In this document: positions 16,875 to 27,667 of the stretch, one piece after another | How positions within the stretch are numbered: position 1 is the first letter of the stretch | Layout of the letters: every line of letters begins with the position of its first letter | Assembly (NCBI RefSeq): GCF_018882245.1 | Contig: NZ_JACVOV010000002.1 | Location: 62,001 to 126,000 of the forward strand | DNA: 64,000 nucleotides | Direction of reading: 5' to 3' | Source of the DNA: Polynucleobacter sp. AP-Capit-er-40B-B4 | GTDB taxonomy: Bacteria; Pseudomonadota; Gammaproteobacteria; Burkholderiales; Burkholderiaceae | Position numbers and translations under genes: made by a program | Notes under the pieces: model-generated | Told to the model about the DNA's origin: nothing | Database searches by the model: none | Seen by the model: only the letters and a program-made list of their open reading frames with translations

Positions 16875-17663
16875 TTAAATACTTTTTGATTTAAATACGG
16901 TCATCAAATAGATGCCAAACATCATCATTGGCACACATAACCATTGACCCATCGATAAACCTAGACCAAGAAGACCCAGGAATGCATCTGGCTCTCGCGC
17001 ATATTCAGCCAAGAAACGACAAATGCCATAACCGAATAAGAAGAATCCAGATACCTGGCCAACGCGCCTTGGTTTGCCTGCATAAATCCAGAGGGCAATT
17101 CCTAGCAATACACCCTCACCGAGCAGTTGATAAATTTGTGAGGGGTGGCGTGGTACAGAATCGACTAACGGAAATACCATTGCCCAAGGAAGGTCGGTTG
17201 GCCTACCCCAGAGTTCACCGTTAATAAAGTTACCCAGTCGCCCAAAAGCCAAACCAAAGGGAACGAGTGGAGCTACTAAATCACTAACGACAAAGAAAGT
17301 AGTCTTACGCTTTTTAGCAAACCAGTAAAGGGCAACCAATACTCCCAATAAGCCGCCGTGGAAAGACATGCCACCTTCCCAGATTTTGAAAATACTCAAA
17401 GGATTGGCCAAGTAAAAGCCCGGCATATAAAACAAGGTATAACCTAAGCGCCCTCCAAGCACAACACCGAGAACGCCCGCAAAAAGGAGATCCTCAAGAT
17501 CTTTATAGGTCCATCCCAGAGTCTGATAACGAGGTGCTCGAATGCGTAAACGGCCTAAGAGTAAAAACTGCACAAAGGCCATCAGATACATCAAGCCATA
17601 CCAGTGAATTGCAAAGGACCCAATACGAATCGCTGCAGGGTCAAACTGAGGATGAATCAACAT
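16875..17663 (-). CDS. lgt: Prolipoprotein diacylglyceryl transferase
   Basis: A 262-residue inner-membrane enzyme with seven hydrophobic segments. It transfers diacylglycerol from phosphatidylglycerol to the lipobox cysteine of prolipoproteins. The Lgt signature [20 protein letters not shown] lies at residues about 138-157, and the essential HGGLLG block near residue 102. The window has lipoprotein substrates of its own around 52-53.5 kb. The gene is followed closely by the LysR regulator and preceded by holC with a 5-base gap. Confidence 0.95.
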   Translation of the reverse strand: MLIHPQFDPAAIRIGSFAIHWYGLMYLMAFVQFLLLGRLRIRAPRYQTLGWTYKDLEDLLFAGVLGVVLGGRLGYTLFYMPGFYLANPLSIFKIWEGGMSFHGGLLGVLVALYWFAKKRKTTFFVVSDLVAPLVPFGLAFGRLGNFINGELWGRPTDLPWAMVFPLVDSVPRHPSQIYQLLGEGVLLGIALWIYAGKPRRVGQVSGFFLFGYGICRFLAEYAREPDAFLGLLGLGLSMGQWLCVPMMMFGIYLMTVFKSKSI

Positions 17664-17668
17664 GAATA

Positions 17669-18133
17669 TTAGCTTTTGGATTGATCAAAGTTATGTAACT
17701 CGTGACCTAAATCCCGGTAGGCTTTATAGCGTTCGCGCCCAGCCAAACGCTCAGCTTCATTGACAGTGACTACCTCGACAATTCTAGGAAAGCGTGCTAC
17801 TAAAGCAGGCACATCCGCAGGCATACGCATACCCAAATGAATCATCACATCAGCATGGGGTATGTTGTTTAAGACAGAGGAAGCAAAATCGTCCGTCAAA
17901 ACAATCGGCGTTTCTGGTGCTGCTTCATCTTCAATGAAGCAGTGCGGCAAAAAGTCAGTGCTACTAAATGCCCACAACAGATCATTTAACTTTTGGAGAT
18001 CAGCTTTCTCACCCACCATCACAATATTGCGAACAGGCTCGCCCTCTGGTGTAGCACTCCAAATCTTGCGCGTTAAACGACAAGCGTATTCCAGCTTGTC
18101 GTTCACGTTGCTATGAAAGTCGATTCGTGCCAT
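17669..18133 (-). CDS. holC: DNA polymerase III chi subunit
   Basis: A 154-residue HolC homologue, the clamp-loader-associated subunit that links the replisome to SSB. The family pattern is visible: [24 protein letters not shown] at the start and a central [12 protein letters not shown] segment followed by PIVLTDD. Its position downstream of pepA (30-base gap) is the standard proteobacterial pepA-holC order, which backs the assignment. Confidence 0.9.
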   Translation of the reverse strand: MARIDFHSNVNDKLEYACRLTRKIWSATPEGEPVRNIVMVGEKADLQKLNDLLWAFSSTDFLPHCFIEDEAAPETPIVLTDDFASSVLNNIPHADVMIHLGMRMPADVPALVARFPRIVEVVTVNEAERLAGRERYKAYRDLGHELHNFDQSKS

Positions 18134-18163
18134 TCGGTATTTATCCGGAGATCCGCAAGCCGC

Positions 18164-19774
18164 TTACTTGCGTTCAAGCAAGAAGTTCACCAATAAAGGA
18201 ACTGGGCGTCCAGTAGAACCTTTGGCAGCACCACTCTTCCAGGCGGTTCCAGCAATATCCAAGTGAGCCCATTTATATTTTTCTGTAAAGCGTGACAAGA
18301 AACAGGCCGCGGTCACACTGCCCGCTGGACGACCGCCAATATTGGCGACATCTGCAAAATTCGATTTGAGTTGCTCATGATAAGCAGCGTCTAAAGGCAA
18401 GCGCCATACGGTATCCAAAGAAGCATGGCCCGCTTTAGTGAGCTCACTCACCAAGCCTTCGTCCTCTGAAAATAAACCGCTATGCACATGACCCAAGGCA
18501 ATCACACATGCGCCAGTTAAGGTGGCAATATCAATCACTGCAGCAGGCTTAAAGCGCTCAACATAAGTTAATGCATCACACAAAATGAGACGACCTTCTG
18601 CATCAGTATTGAGAATCTCAATCGTCTGCCCAGACATACTCTTCACAATATCGCCTGGTCGCGTAGCTTGACCTGATGGCATATTTTCACAAGTAGGAAT
18701 GACGCCAATCACATTCTTCTTTAACTTCATCAAAGAAACTGAATACATGGTGCCAATGACTGATGCAGCGCCACACATGTCGTACTTCATCTCATCCATG
18801 GCTTCGCCTGGCTTAAGTGAAATACCACCAGTATCAAAAGTAATTCCTTTGCCAACCAAGACAATCGGAGCCTCCCCCGCTTTACCGCCTTGATGTCGCA
18901 TCACAATAAATTGTGGCGGAGTCTCAGATCCTTTAGCAACTGACAGGAAAGAGCCCATTCCTAAGGCTTCAATCTGTTTGCGTCCGAGCACTTCTACTTT
19001 CAAGCCAGTCTTCTTGCTCAAGCCTTGCGCTGTCTTACCTAGATAAGTAGGTGTGCACACATTGGGCGGAAGGTTGCCTAAGTCTTTTGCTAAGTTCATT
19101 CCCTCAACCATAGCTACGCCTTGCTCTACTGCAGCCTTTAACTCTTTTGAACAATCATCATTACCCGCAAACACTAATTGCTTAAATGTATCTGCTGTAT
19201 CTTTGGCTTTAAATTTCATAGCGGGCTGACGAACACCAAATCGGTAGGCTTGATCACCGGCATACTGAACGGTAAGACGCACTTCTTCTGCGATGAAGTC
19301 TGCATTATGAGCAAGCGCAAAACTTGGAGTAAACCAAAGCGCACTTTCAATAGAGCCGCCACTCAGCACTTTTAAAGCTGCGCGAGCCACCTTGGAGTAA
19401 GTCGTCAAGCTACGCTCGCTGGCAAGATGAATGTCACCCAAAGCTACTAGTAATACGCGCTTTGCTTTAATGCCGCTGGCAGCCCAGGATTTTTCTGCTC
19501 GCAATAGACATACGGAAGCCTGCTTAGGATCCAAATCCCCAACCACATTAGCGTGATTGACTGAACCTCCAAGCAAAAGATCCAACTCTGACAGAAAGCC
19601 CGCTTTCGCCTTGGCGCCTTTAGCTCCAGAGAAGCTATCAAAATCGGCCTTCGAGTAGGCTAAAACCAAACAGTCAGTGTTATGGCCAAGCAAGGATTTG
19701 AGGCTAGATTTCTGGAGTTTTGGGCTCTGCAGGTCAGCTTGAGGGAAAATCTTGGTACTAAATTGAATTGTCAT
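18164..19774 (-). CDS. pepA: Leucyl aminopeptidase
   Basis: An M17 metalloaminopeptidase of 536 residues. The C-terminal catalytic domain has the VGKGITFDTGGISLKP block with the metal-binding Lys and Asp, MKYDMCGAASV, and the M17 signature NTDAEGRLIL. The enzyme releases N-terminal residues in the cytoplasm; the E. coli homologue also binds DNA at recombination sites. The 157-base gap upstream separates it from divergent lptF and should hold both promoters. Confidence 0.95.
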   Translation of the reverse strand: MTIQFSTKIFPQADLQSPKLQKSSLKSLLGHNTDCLVLAYSKADFDSFSGAKGAKAKAGFLSELDLLLGGSVNHANVVGDLDPKQASVCLLRAEKSWAASGIKAKRVLLVALGDIHLASERSLTTYSKVARAALKVLSGGSIESALWFTPSFALAHNADFIAEEVRLTVQYAGDQAYRFGVRQPAMKFKAKDTADTFKQLVFAGNDDCSKELKAAVEQGVAMVEGMNLAKDLGNLPPNVCTPTYLGKTAQGLSKKTGLKVEVLGRKQIEALGMGSFLSVAKGSETPPQFIVMRHQGGKAGEAPIVLVGKGITFDTGGISLKPGEAMDEMKYDMCGAASVIGTMYSVSLMKLKKNVIGVIPTCENMPSGQATRPGDIVKSMSGQTIEILNTDAEGRLILCDALTYVERFKPAAVIDIATLTGACVIALGHVHSGLFSEDEGLVSELTKAGHASLDTVWRLPLDAAYHEQLKSNFADVANIGGRPAGSVTAACFLSRFTEKYKWAHLDIAGTAWKSGAAKGSTGRPVPLLVNFLLERK

Positions 19775-19931
19775 AATCTATTACGGTATTTTGGTCGATT
19801 CAAAAGAGAGGAAATTGCTAATCCGGGACGTTTATCCATTATCCTCCGACATGAGAATAGACTCCCTTGTCACTAGCAATATAAGCCATTTACAGCCCCA
19901 ATAACCCCACGAATCCAAACCCTTATTTCTC

Positions 19932-21047
19932 ATGATTTTTAAACAGGCCCTCCGCCGCGAACTCAGTTTTACGACTGGTGGGGTCTTTTTGGTCTTGGTC
20001 ACCATCATGGTGACCACCCTGGTTATCCGAATTTTGGGCTACGCTGCAAACGGTGCAGTCAATCCCGAGGATGCGCTCGTTTTAATTGCGCTAGCTACTT
20101 TGGGTTATCTCGCGGTTCTTTTGACAGTTTCACTGTTTGTGGCGACCCTCATTGTTTTAGTCCGCTGGTACAAAGATTCAGAAATGATTGTTTGGTTTGC
20201 AAGCGGCTTAAGCGTCACCAACCTCATCAGACCCATCCTGCAATTTGCTACACCACTCATCATTGTTATTGCCTTGCTTGCTCTATTTGTTTGGCCATGG
20301 GCAAATCGGGAATCCACTTTAATTAGTCAACGCTTCCAACAACGGGATGATGTATCCATGGTGAGCGCTGGACAATTTAAAGAGTCTGCAAAAGCAGAGC
20401 GGGTTTTCTTTATCGAAGAGCTAGATGTAGATAAAAGCGAAGTCAAAAATGTCTTCGTAGCTGACTCCAAAAATGGCCGACTCAGTATTGCAGTTTCATC
20501 CACTGGGTACATTGAAAACTCAGAGGGCGGAGAAAAATCCATCGTGCTTCATAACGGTCGACGCTATGAGGGGCAACCCACGCAGCCCGACTTCAGAATT
20601 CTCGAGTTCAATGAGTACAGCACCAAGATACGCAGCAAAGATGCTTTAGCACCAGCGCCGCGCGATCGCGAGAAAACCATCATGGAACTGCTCGACGATA
20701 CCGATCCTGTGGCCGCCAACCCCAATCGTGCAGAGCTCCTCTGGCGCATTGGACTGCCTTTAATGGCTTTAGGTCTAGTGCTAATTGCAATACCACTGGC
20801 TTATGTAAACCCACGCCTTGGTAATTACACCGCTATGTTTTATGCGGTCTTAATCTACTTAATTTATAGCAACCTACTTAACCTTACGCAAAATTTTGTG
20901 TCGCAAGGCAAGGTCAGTGTCTTTGTTGCAATCTGGCCGATTCATTTACTAGCACTCATGATTGCAACTGTCTTGATTCGCAATCGCATCAACCCTTCAC
21001 TTAAGTGGTGGCGCCGTCAGTTGCCCGCCTCCATGGCTAGCAAATGA
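19932..21047 (+). CDS. lptF: LPS export permease LptF
   Basis: A 371-residue inner-membrane subunit of the LptB2FG transporter that extracts LPS for passage through LptC-LptA-LptD. Three N-terminal transmembrane segments, a periplasmic jellyroll-like domain (residues about 130-260) and three C-terminal segments match the YjgP/YjgQ fold. The start is RALRRELSFTTGGVFL-like, as in beta homologues. It overlaps lptG by four bases (ATGA), so the two are translationally coupled for 1:1 assembly. Confidence 0.94.
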   Translation: MIFKQALRRELSFTTGGVFLVLVTIMVTTLVIRILGYAANGAVNPEDALVLIALATLGYLAVLLTVSLFVATLIVLVRWYKDSEMIVWFASGLSVTNLIRPILQFATPLIIVIALLALFVWPWANRESTLISQRFQQRDDVSMVSAGQFKESAKAERVFFIEELDVDKSEVKNVFVADSKNGRLSIAVSSTGYIENSEGGEKSIVLHNGRRYEGQPTQPDFRILEFNEYSTKIRSKDALAPAPRDREKTIMELLDDTDPVAANPNRAELLWRIGLPLMALGLVLIAIPLAYVNPRLGNYTAMFYAVLIYLIYSNLLNLTQNFVSQGKVSVFVAIWPIHLLALMIATVLIRNRINPSLKWWRRQLPASMASK

Positions 21048-22198
21048 AGCTGCTCTTTCCCTTCATCTATGAGCGCTATTTAGCCAAGCAGATCTATGCG
21101 GCCTTTGGCTTCATTCTCTTTGCTTTAGTAGCTTTGTTTTTGTTCTTTGATATCTTGAGCGAGCTTGGTTCAGTACAAGGGGCTTACACACTTCCCTTAG
21201 CGCTACTGCACGTTGTCTTGAAAGCTCCAAGCCGCATCTCTGAAATTATTCCGATTGCAGGCTTGATTGGCAGTATCTATGTGTTTGCCATGCTTGCTAG
21301 CCAATCGGAGTTCACCATCTTGCGAATTGCGGGCCTAGACGTCAAACGCGGCCTCATTACGCTCACCAAAATTTCTATTCCTTTAATCGCACTCACGCTC
21401 ATCATGAGTGAATGGGTTGGCCCTTATACCGAAGCGAAATCTGATCAGATCCGCATGAAGGCCTTGGGGTCCGCCTACTCCTCTCAGTTTAGAACCGGTG
21501 TTTGGGTAAAGGATCGCCTACGAGATGCCGATGGTAGCGGCCCAGTTCGCCCTGGCGTTCGTTATGTCAACGTTGGCAAAGTTGATAAAGATAATGAAAT
21601 TCACAACATCCGCATGTATGAGTTTGATGATGCCTATCACCTCCTCTCCATTCGCAGCGCCGTCTCCGGACAGTTTGATGAGACAGGCGTCTGGGTTCTA
21701 AATGATGTAACAGAAACACGCTTTAAAGAAACCAAACAATCAGACCCTCTTAATCCTGTTTTTTCTGCGCAGACTTTTACTCACCCAATTCTGACTTTAG
21801 AGTCTGAAGTCACGCCACAAATTTTGAACGTACTTTTAATCAGCCCTGAAAAAATGTCGATTATGAGTTTGGGTCGTTTTATCTCCCATCTGCGTGATAA
21901 CAAACAAGATGCGCAGCGGCATTCAATTGCTTTCTGGAAAAAAGTGATTTATCCGTTCACCATCTTTGTGATGCTGACATTGGCGCTGCCATTTGCCTAC
22001 CTGAAGGTGCGCGCCGGTAGCGTTGGCATCAAAGTGTTCGGCGGCATCATGCTGGGTATGAGCTTCCAGCTCTTTAATTCCTTGTTCTCAAACGTAGGAC
22101 TTTTAGGTTCATGGCCAGCACTGATTACTGCCCTCACCCCGCCATTGCTATATTTCCTATTGGCACTCGTTGGATTACGCTGGGTTTCTAAGGCTTAA
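21044..22198 (+). CDS. lptG: LPS export permease LptG
   Basis: A 384-residue partner of LptF with the same six-segment topology and a periplasmic domain carrying the SGQFDETGVWVLNDVTETRF segment typical of LptG. It begins YERYLAKQIYAAFGFIL, the family N-terminus. It follows lptF with a four-base overlap and is the last gene before cysB. Together with msbA and the core glycosyltransferases in this window it contributes to the LPS route. Confidence 0.94.
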   Translation: MKLLFPFIYERYLAKQIYAAFGFILFALVALFLFFDILSELGSVQGAYTLPLALLHVVLKAPSRISEIIPIAGLIGSIYVFAMLASQSEFTILRIAGLDVKRGLITLTKISIPLIALTLIMSEWVGPYTEAKSDQIRMKALGSAYSSQFRTGVWVKDRLRDADGSGPVRPGVRYVNVGKVDKDNEIHNIRMYEFDDAYHLLSIRSAVSGQFDETGVWVLNDVTETRFKETKQSDPLNPVFSAQTFTHPILTLESEVTPQILNVLLISPEKMSIMSLGRFISHLRDNKQDAQRHSIAFWKKVIYPFTIFVMLTLALPFAYLKVRAGSVGIKVFGGIMLGMSFQLFNSLFSNVGLLGSWPALITALTPPLLYFLLALVGLRWVSKA

Positions 22199-22260
22199 TA
22201 CCCAAAAATCATTTAGAATGTGATTCCTATATCGTTGTTGATATATAGACAGGAATCCTC

Positions 22261-23202
22261 ATGAATCTGCATCAATTCCGCTTTGTACGCGAAGCCGTTA
22301 GACAAAACTTCAATTTAACAACCGCTGCCAAAGCGCTGTTTACTTCCCAGCCAGGCGTATCTAAGGCCATTATTGAGCTAGAAGATGAGTTAGGCGTAGA
22401 GATCTTTCGTCGTCACGGTAAGCGCATTCGCTCACTTACAGAGCCGGGCAAACGGATTTTGAGCTCGATTGAGCGCATCCTGGATGAGGTGGAAACACTA
22501 AAACGAGTGGGTAAAGATTTTGCTAGCCAAGACCAAGGTAGTTTTGTAATTGCTACTACCCACACACAAGCACGTTATGCCCTACCTAAAGTGCTTACTG
22601 AATTTACTAAACGCTTTCCAAAGGTGAAGGTCAGCATTCAGCAAGGCAGCCCAGGACAAATTGCAGAATTACTCACGCATGATCGCGCAGATATTGCGAT
22701 TGCCACGGAGGGTATAGCCAATACACCTGGCGTGCTCGCGCTACCAGGATATCAGTGGCATCACGTGTTGATGGTGCCACTGAGTCATCCACTACTAAAT
22801 CAAGCCACGCTGACTCTTGAAGAGATCGCTAAATACCCCATCATTACCTATGACAAAGCATTTGCAGGTCGTAGCAAAATTGATGCAGCCTTTGCACAAA
22901 GAAATCTCACGCCTGACATTATTCTGGAAGCGATTGATGCTGATGTGATTAAGACTTACGTGGAGACTGGTATGGGCATCGGCATTGTTGCCGGCCATGC
23001 ATATGATCCTGATCGAGACCGCAACCTTAAAGTCATTCCGGCAGGACATCTGTTCGGAAATAATGTTACTCACTTGGGAGTAAAGCAAGGTGCCTACTTG
23101 CGCTCTTTTGTATATACCTTCATCGAACTCTTCTCTCCAACCCTTACCAAGAAGATTGTTGAGCAAGCGATGTCGAACGAAACTGAGACGTACGAGATTT
23201 AA
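22261..23202 (+). CDS. cysB: LysR-type sulfur-assimilation regulator CysB
   Basis: A 313-residue LysR regulator beginning MNLHQFRFVREAVRQNFNLT, the conserved CysB/Cbl start, with the HTH in AKALFTSQPGVSKAIIELE. The effector domain holds TTHTQARYALP, the anion-binding motif for sulfate or N-acetylserine, and GIGIVAGHAYDPDRD. It activates sulfate-reduction genes under sulfur limitation. A T-rich promoter region with a good AGGAATCCTC-like leader lies upstream. The gene ends about 40 bases before a hairpin shared with the convergent tRNA-Leu gene. Confidence 0.93.
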   Translation: MNLHQFRFVREAVRQNFNLTTAAKALFTSQPGVSKAIIELEDELGVEIFRRHGKRIRSLTEPGKRILSSIERILDEVETLKRVGKDFASQDQGSFVIATTHTQARYALPKVLTEFTKRFPKVKVSIQQGSPGQIAELLTHDRADIAIATEGIANTPGVLALPGYQWHHVLMVPLSHPLLNQATLTLEEIAKYPIITYDKAFAGRSKIDAAFAQRNLTPDIILEAIDADVIKTYVETGMGIGIVAGHAYDPDRDRNLKVIPAGHLFGNNVTHLGVKQGAYLRSFVYTFIELFSPTLTKKIVEQAMSNETETYEI

Positions 23203-23241
23203 CCAAATGTAGTTCGGTGATTGATTGTGATTTGGGGAATC

Positions 23242-23265
23242 CTCAAAAACAGACCCGTTTTTGAG
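23242..23265. terminator. Bidirectional terminator between cysB and tRNA-Leu
   Basis: Perfect 9-bp stem CTCAAAAAC / GTTTTTGAG with a 6-base loop, abutting the CCA end of the minus-strand tRNA. The T-rich arms give U-tract character in both directions. Confidence 0.7.
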
Positions 23266-23350
23266 TGGTGCCTCGGGGCGGACTCGAACCGCCACGCCTT
23301 GCGGCACCGGATTTTGAGTCCGGCACGTCTACCAATTCCATCACCGAGGC
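23266..23350 (-). tRNA. tRNA-Leu (anticodon CAA)
   Basis: On the minus strand an 85-base cloverleaf starts GCCTCGGTGATGG and ends with encoded CCA. The anticodon stem CCGGA/TCCGG holds a CTCAAAA loop, giving anticodon CAA. A long variable arm (TGCCGCAAGGCG) marks a class II tRNA such as Leu, and GGTTCGAGTCC is the T arm. Confidence 0.96.
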
Positions 23351-23502
23351 AGGTGTTTGCAGTGGAAATTCTGCTTACTTTGCTACTTTGTTACTGCTGA
23401 GACATGAGAGTGTAACAAAAAATGGGGGCTTACCCCCTACCTTGGGTCTAGAACCCCTTAAAATGAGGACTTCTAGCCAAATTATTAAAAGGACTTACCC
23501 GT

Positions 23503-24222
23503 ATGGCCGGCCATTCGAAATGGGCCAATATTCAGCACCGCAAAGGTCGTCAGGACGAAAAACGCGGCAAGATTTGGACCAAACTCATTAAAGAAATTAC
23601 CGTAGCTGCCAAATTAGGTGGCGGCGATGTTGCTACCAACCCGCGTTTACGCCTGGCGATTGATAAAGCTAAAGACTCCAATATGCCCAATGACAACGTG
23701 CAAAGAGCAATTCAGCGCGGCACTGGCTCACTGGAAGGTGTGAACTACGAAGAGATTCGTTACGAGGGTTACGGCATGAATGGCGCAGCCATCATTGTTG
23801 ATTGTTTAACTGATAACCGCACCCGTACTGTTGCCGAAGTTAGACATGCATTTAATAAAAATGGCGGCAACATGGGAGCAGAAGGTTCCGTTGCTTTCTT
23901 ATTCAAACACTGTGGCCAAATGTTGTTTGCTCCTGGCACCAGCGAAGATCAACTCATGGAAGTTGCTTTAGATGCTGGCGCCGAAGATGTGATCACGCAT
24001 GATGATGGATCTTTAGAGGTGCTATGTCCTGTGCCAGATTTTTCAAAAGTGCAAGATGCTATTAGCAAAGCAGGTCTCAAACCTGAACTAGCAACCGTTG
24101 CCATGCGCCCGGAGACTGAGATTGCCCTAGAGGGGGATCAAGCTGAAAGCATGCAGAAATTGTTAGATGCACTCGAAAACTTAGATGACGTTCAAGAAGT
24201 CTTTACGAACGCAGAACTTTGA
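23503..24222 (+). CDS. YebC/PmpR-family protein
   Basis: A 239-residue YebC/TACO1-family protein beginning [25 protein letters not shown], the strongly conserved start. The three-domain layout is complete (helical N-terminus; two alpha/beta domains with [14 protein letters not shown] near the middle). The family was annotated as transcriptional regulators; recent work on relatives links it to relief of ribosome stalling, so the precise role is open. It leads a plus-strand run continuing through purD to rng. AAGGA lies nine bases before the ATG. Confidence 0.93.
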   Translation: MAGHSKWANIQHRKGRQDEKRGKIWTKLIKEITVAAKLGGGDVATNPRLRLAIDKAKDSNMPNDNVQRAIQRGTGSLEGVNYEEIRYEGYGMNGAAIIVDCLTDNRTRTVAEVRHAFNKNGGNMGAEGSVAFLFKHCGQMLFAPGTSEDQLMEVALDAGAEDVITHDDGSLEVLCPVPDFSKVQDAISKAGLKPELATVAMRPETEIALEGDQAESMQKLLDALENLDDVQEVFTNAEL

Positions 24223-24275
24223 TCTTTGAAATTCATTTCTTTTAATTACTTCATTTAAATACTAGATAGCTTGTT

Positions 24276-25553
24276 ATGAAAATTCTACTTATCGGCTCTG
24301 GCGGACGTGAACATGCTTTAGCTTGGAAGCTGGCTCAATCCCCGCAAGTGCAAACAGTTTTCGTTGCTCCTGGCAATGGTGGTACAGCCACAGCTAAGCA
24401 AGCTGCTGCAGGTATCGAAAATTTACCAATTACTGGATTACAAGAATTGGCTGACTTTGCCAAGCGCGAGAAGATTCATTTAACTGTCGTGGGCCCAGAA
24501 GCTCCACTTGCTGCTGGCATCGTGGATGTATTCCGCAACAATGGTTTGCGCATTTTTGGCCCAACCCAATTAGCAGCGCAACTAGAGTCTTCCAAGGACT
24601 TCTCTAAAGCCTTTATGAAACGGCATGGCATTCCGACCGCGGATTACCAAACTTTTTCTAGCGCTTTAGAGGCGCACGCCTATATTGATGCCAAAGGTGC
24701 TCCAATTGTGATCAAGGCTGACGGACTTGCGGCAGGTAAAGGCGTGGTAGTTGCTATGAGTCTTGAAGAAGCACATGCTGCAGTGGATATGATGTTGGCG
24801 GACAACAAACTCGGTAATGCTGGTGCACGCGTTGTGATCGAAGAATTTCTCACCGGTGAAGAAGCTAGCTTCATTGTTTTAGTTGATGGTAAAAACGTTT
24901 TAGCTTTGGCAACGAGCCAAGATCACAAACGATTGCTTGACGCTGACCAAGGTCCAAACACTGGCGGTATGGGCGCTTACTCCCCTGCCCCAGTAGTTAC
25001 TCCAGAAATCCATGCACGTGCATTACGCGAAGTAATCATGCCTACCGTAAATGGCATGAAAGCCGATGGCATTCCTTACACCGGCTTCCTATACGCCGGC
25101 CTAATGATCGCGCCGGATGGCAAGCTCAAAACCTTGGAATTTAATTGCCGCATGGGCGACCCAGAAACTCAACCCATCATGGCTCGCCTCCGCAGCGATC
25201 TCGTGAACGCTTTAGATCACGCTGTTGACGGCACGCTAAATGAAGTTAATCTGGAATGGGATCGTCGCACCGCTCTAGGTGTGGTGCTTGCTGCTCATAA
25301 CTACCCAGATACCCCACGTGCTGGTGATGTCATTACCGGCATCCCTGCTGATACCGAAGATCAAATTACTTTCCATGCTGGCACAAAGCTACAGGATGGC
25401 AAGGTCGTAACTTCTGGTGGGCGTGTGATGTGTGTGGTTGGACTTGCTGATACTGTCCGTGGCGCACAACAAAAAGCATACGATGCAATCAATCACATCA
25501 AATTCGATGGCATGCAATATCGCAAAGATATTGGTTACCGCGCTATTAAATAA
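24276..25553 (+). CDS. purD: Phosphoribosylamine--glycine ligase
   Basis: A 425-residue ATP-grasp enzyme of purine synthesis that joins phosphoribosylamine and glycine to give GAR. It begins [19 protein letters not shown]. The family signature RMGDPETQP (residues about 290-298) and the ATP-grasp block [17 protein letters not shown] (about 146-162) are intact, and the length is normal. It stands between yebC and hemF on the same strand with short gaps. Confidence 0.96.
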   Translation: MKILLIGSGGREHALAWKLAQSPQVQTVFVAPGNGGTATAKQAAAGIENLPITGLQELADFAKREKIHLTVVGPEAPLAAGIVDVFRNNGLRIFGPTQLAAQLESSKDFSKAFMKRHGIPTADYQTFSSALEAHAYIDAKGAPIVIKADGLAAGKGVVVAMSLEEAHAAVDMMLADNKLGNAGARVVIEEFLTGEEASFIVLVDGKNVLALATSQDHKRLLDADQGPNTGGMGAYSPAPVVTPEIHARALREVIMPTVNGMKADGIPYTGFLYAGLMIAPDGKLKTLEFNCRMGDPETQPIMARLRSDLVNALDHAVDGTLNEVNLEWDRRTALGVVLAAHNYPDTPRAGDVITGIPADTEDQITFHAGTKLQDGKVVTSGGRVMCVVGLADTVRGAQQKAYDAINHIKFDGMQYRKDIGYRAIK

Positions 25554-25576
25554 ATATAACTATCGTTAGAACGCAC

Positions 25577-26509
25577 TTGTCAGATCAACATACCCAAATT
25601 GATATTGCCGCCCTAAAAGATTACTTTTTAGGTTTGCAAGACCGCATCACCACTGCAATGAGCGCCTTGGATGGCAAAGTCTTTGTTGCTGATGAATGGC
25701 ACAAGCCAGAAGACAGCAAACTCAAAGGGTATGGTCGCACCTGCATTCTGGATGGCGGCAATATTCTAGAAAAAGGTGGTGTAGGTTTCTCACACGTTCG
25801 CGGTGATCAAATGCCGCCCTCAGCATCACATCACCGACCAGAAGTCGCAGGTCGCAGCTTTGAAGCAATGGGCGTTTCTTTGGTATTCCATCCGAATAAC
25901 CCTAAAGTGCCAACTACGCATATGAACGTGCGCTGCTTTATTGCGCAAGCGCCAGATAAAGAACCAGTGTGGTGGTTTGGTGGTGGCTTTGATCTCACCC
26001 CTTATTACGGCGTTGATGAAGACTGCAAACACTTTCATCAAACCGCCAAAGACGCATTGGATCCATTTGGTGAGGAGCTCTATCCACGCTTTAAAAAGTG
26101 GTGCGATGAATACTTCTACTTAAAGCATCGTGAAGAGCCTCGCGGTATTGGTGGAGTTTTCTTCGACGACTTTAATGAACTCGGTTTTGAAAAGAGTTTT
26201 GCAATGACTCGTGCAGTAGGTGACGCATTCATTAACGCTTACTTGCCGATTGTTCAGCGTCGCTATCAAGACAGCTTCACTCCGGAAGAAAAAGCTTTCC
26301 AGGAATATCGTCGTGGTCGCTACGTAGAGTACAACCTCATATTTGATCGAGGCACCATCTTTGGTCTGCACTCTGGTGGCCGCACCGAATCTATTTTGAT
26401 GTCAATGCCTCCAGTGGTTCGGTGGTGGTACAACTGGCAACCTAAGCCTAGTACGCCAGAAGCTAAGTTGTATGACTACTATCTAAAGCCACGCGATTGG
26501 CTAGCCTGA
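25577..26509 (+). CDS. hemF: Aerobic coproporphyrinogen-III oxidase
   Basis: A 310-residue oxygen-dependent enzyme converting coproporphyrinogen III to protoporphyrinogen IX in heme synthesis. Diagnostic blocks are all present: GVNFSHV-like [64 protein letters not shown]. The start codon is TTG at 25577; no ATG upstream fits. Reliance on HemF implies an aerobic lifestyle. Confidence 0.95.
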   Translation: MSDQHTQIDIAALKDYFLGLQDRITTAMSALDGKVFVADEWHKPEDSKLKGYGRTCILDGGNILEKGGVGFSHVRGDQMPPSASHHRPEVAGRSFEAMGVSLVFHPNNPKVPTTHMNVRCFIAQAPDKEPVWWFGGGFDLTPYYGVDEDCKHFHQTAKDALDPFGEELYPRFKKWCDEYFYLKHREEPRGIGGVFFDDFNELGFEKSFAMTRAVGDAFINAYLPIVQRRYQDSFTPEEKAFQEYRRGRYVEYNLIFDRGTIFGLHSGGRTESILMSMPPVVRWWYNWQPKPSTPEAKLYDYYLKPRDWLA

Positions 26510-26519
26510 GCATCCATCA

Positions 26520-27209
26520 TTGAGTACGATAAAAAAAATTGGCATTCTGGGAGGTACGTTTGACCCCCCTCACGTTGGCCATCTCAAGCTAGCCACCCAT
26601 TTTGCAAAGCTACTGCACTTAGATGCGCTGCTACTCATTCCCAGTGGTGAGCCATGGCAAAAAGGCAGCTGCATCACTTCTGCAGAAATGCGTTTTAGAT
26701 TGACTGAAGCTGCTGGTATTGATTTGGCTCGTGCGTTTTTATATTTAAATATATCCACTCAAGTGGGAATCGATCGCATAGAGATTGATCGTGCTGGTCC
26801 AAGTTATGCCATTGATACTGTAAAAGCACTGCGTGAGCGATTTGGAGCGGATGCTAGTCTGACTTGGTTAATGGGAGCAGATTCATTGGTTGCACTACCT
26901 AGCTGGAACTCCTGGGAAAAACTGGGGCAATATGTCAATTTTGCGGTTGCCTCCAGACCTCACCATGACTTAAAGGAGCAAATCAGCCCCGAAGTGAGTC
27001 AATTTCTGCAAGAACATCAGACAAAAGATCCTGCTACCCTTGAAAAATGCGCTGCAGGCCTCATATACATCGATGAAAGTCTTAATGTCGATCTATCCTC
27101 TACCGAGTTAAGAGATCACCTTAAATCGAGCTCTAGAAGCGCCATAGCGTCTGAGCAAATTCCAACCCACACCCTAGAAATCATTACAAATCTGGGCTTG
27201 TATCAGTAA
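26520..27209 (+). CDS. nadD: Nicotinate-nucleotide adenylyltransferase
   Basis: A 229-residue nucleotidyltransferase of NAD synthesis. GILGGTFDPPHVGHL at the N-terminus contains the H-x-G-H motif, and SSTELR near the C-terminus is the second nucleotide-binding motif. It starts with TTG ten bases after hemF ends. The next gene, rsfS, follows by 45 bases, the standard nadD-rsfS-rlmH order. Confidence 0.93.
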   Translation: MSTIKKIGILGGTFDPPHVGHLKLATHFAKLLHLDALLLIPSGEPWQKGSCITSAEMRFRLTEAAGIDLARAFLYLNISTQVGIDRIEIDRAGPSYAIDTVKALRERFGADASLTWLMGADSLVALPSWNSWEKLGQYVNFAVASRPHHDLKEQISPEVSQFLQEHQTKDPATLEKCAAGLIYIDESLNVDLSSTELRDHLKSSSRSAIASEQIPTHTLEIITNLGLYQ

Positions 27210-27254
27210 TCAAGCTAAGATCACCCTAAATACAGAAATTATTGCCGAGAAAAT

Positions 27255-27647
27255 ATGGACTTACGTAAATTACAACGCGTCGTGATTGATGCTCTAGAAG
27301 ATGTGAAGGCGCAAGATATTCGCGTCTACGACACAACCAAATTAAGTGAATTATTTGACCGGGTCATCATTGCTACTGGTTCTAGCAATCGTCAAACACG
27401 ATCTTTAGCCATGTCTGTCAAAGAAGAGGTCAACGCCAAAGGTGGTGAAGTGATCTCTATTGAAGGTCTAGAAACTGGTGAATGGGTATTGGTAGATTGT
27501 GGCGATATCGTTGTACACATTTTGCAACCGATGCTGCGCTCTTACTATCAGCTAGAAGGTATGTGGGGTGCTAAACCTGTCCGCGTGAAATTGGCCGGCA
27601 GCAAAGGCCTTGCCAAAGCTAGCGAATCTGAAGACGACGACGAATAA
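27255..27647 (+). CDS. rsfS: Ribosomal silencing factor RsfS
   Basis: A 130-residue RsfS/Iojap-family protein that binds ribosomal protein uL14 and blocks subunit joining in starvation. Conserved features: DIRVYDTTKLSELFDRVIIATGSSNRQTRS and WVLVDCGDIVVHILQPMLRSYYQLE. The C-terminal acidic tail (about ESEDDDE) is longer than in E. coli. It lies between nadD and rlmH as in most proteobacteria. Confidence 0.94.
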   Translation: MDLRKLQRVVIDALEDVKAQDIRVYDTTKLSELFDRVIIATGSSNRQTRSLAMSVKEEVNAKGGEVISIEGLETGEWVLVDCGDIVVHILQPMLRSYYQLEGMWGAKPVRVKLAGSKGLAKASESEDDDE

Positions 27648-27667
27648 CTTCGTCGTTAATCGCATTA

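Noticed and set aside
22795..23307. Long minus-strand frame opposite cysB and tRNA-Leu
   Set aside because: It is antisense to a clear cysB gene and runs into a tRNA; no protein features.
23265..23591. Plus-strand frame of 108 codons starting over the tRNA-Leu gene
   Set aside because: It covers a tRNA on the other strand and the yebC start, an artefact of tRNA sequence.
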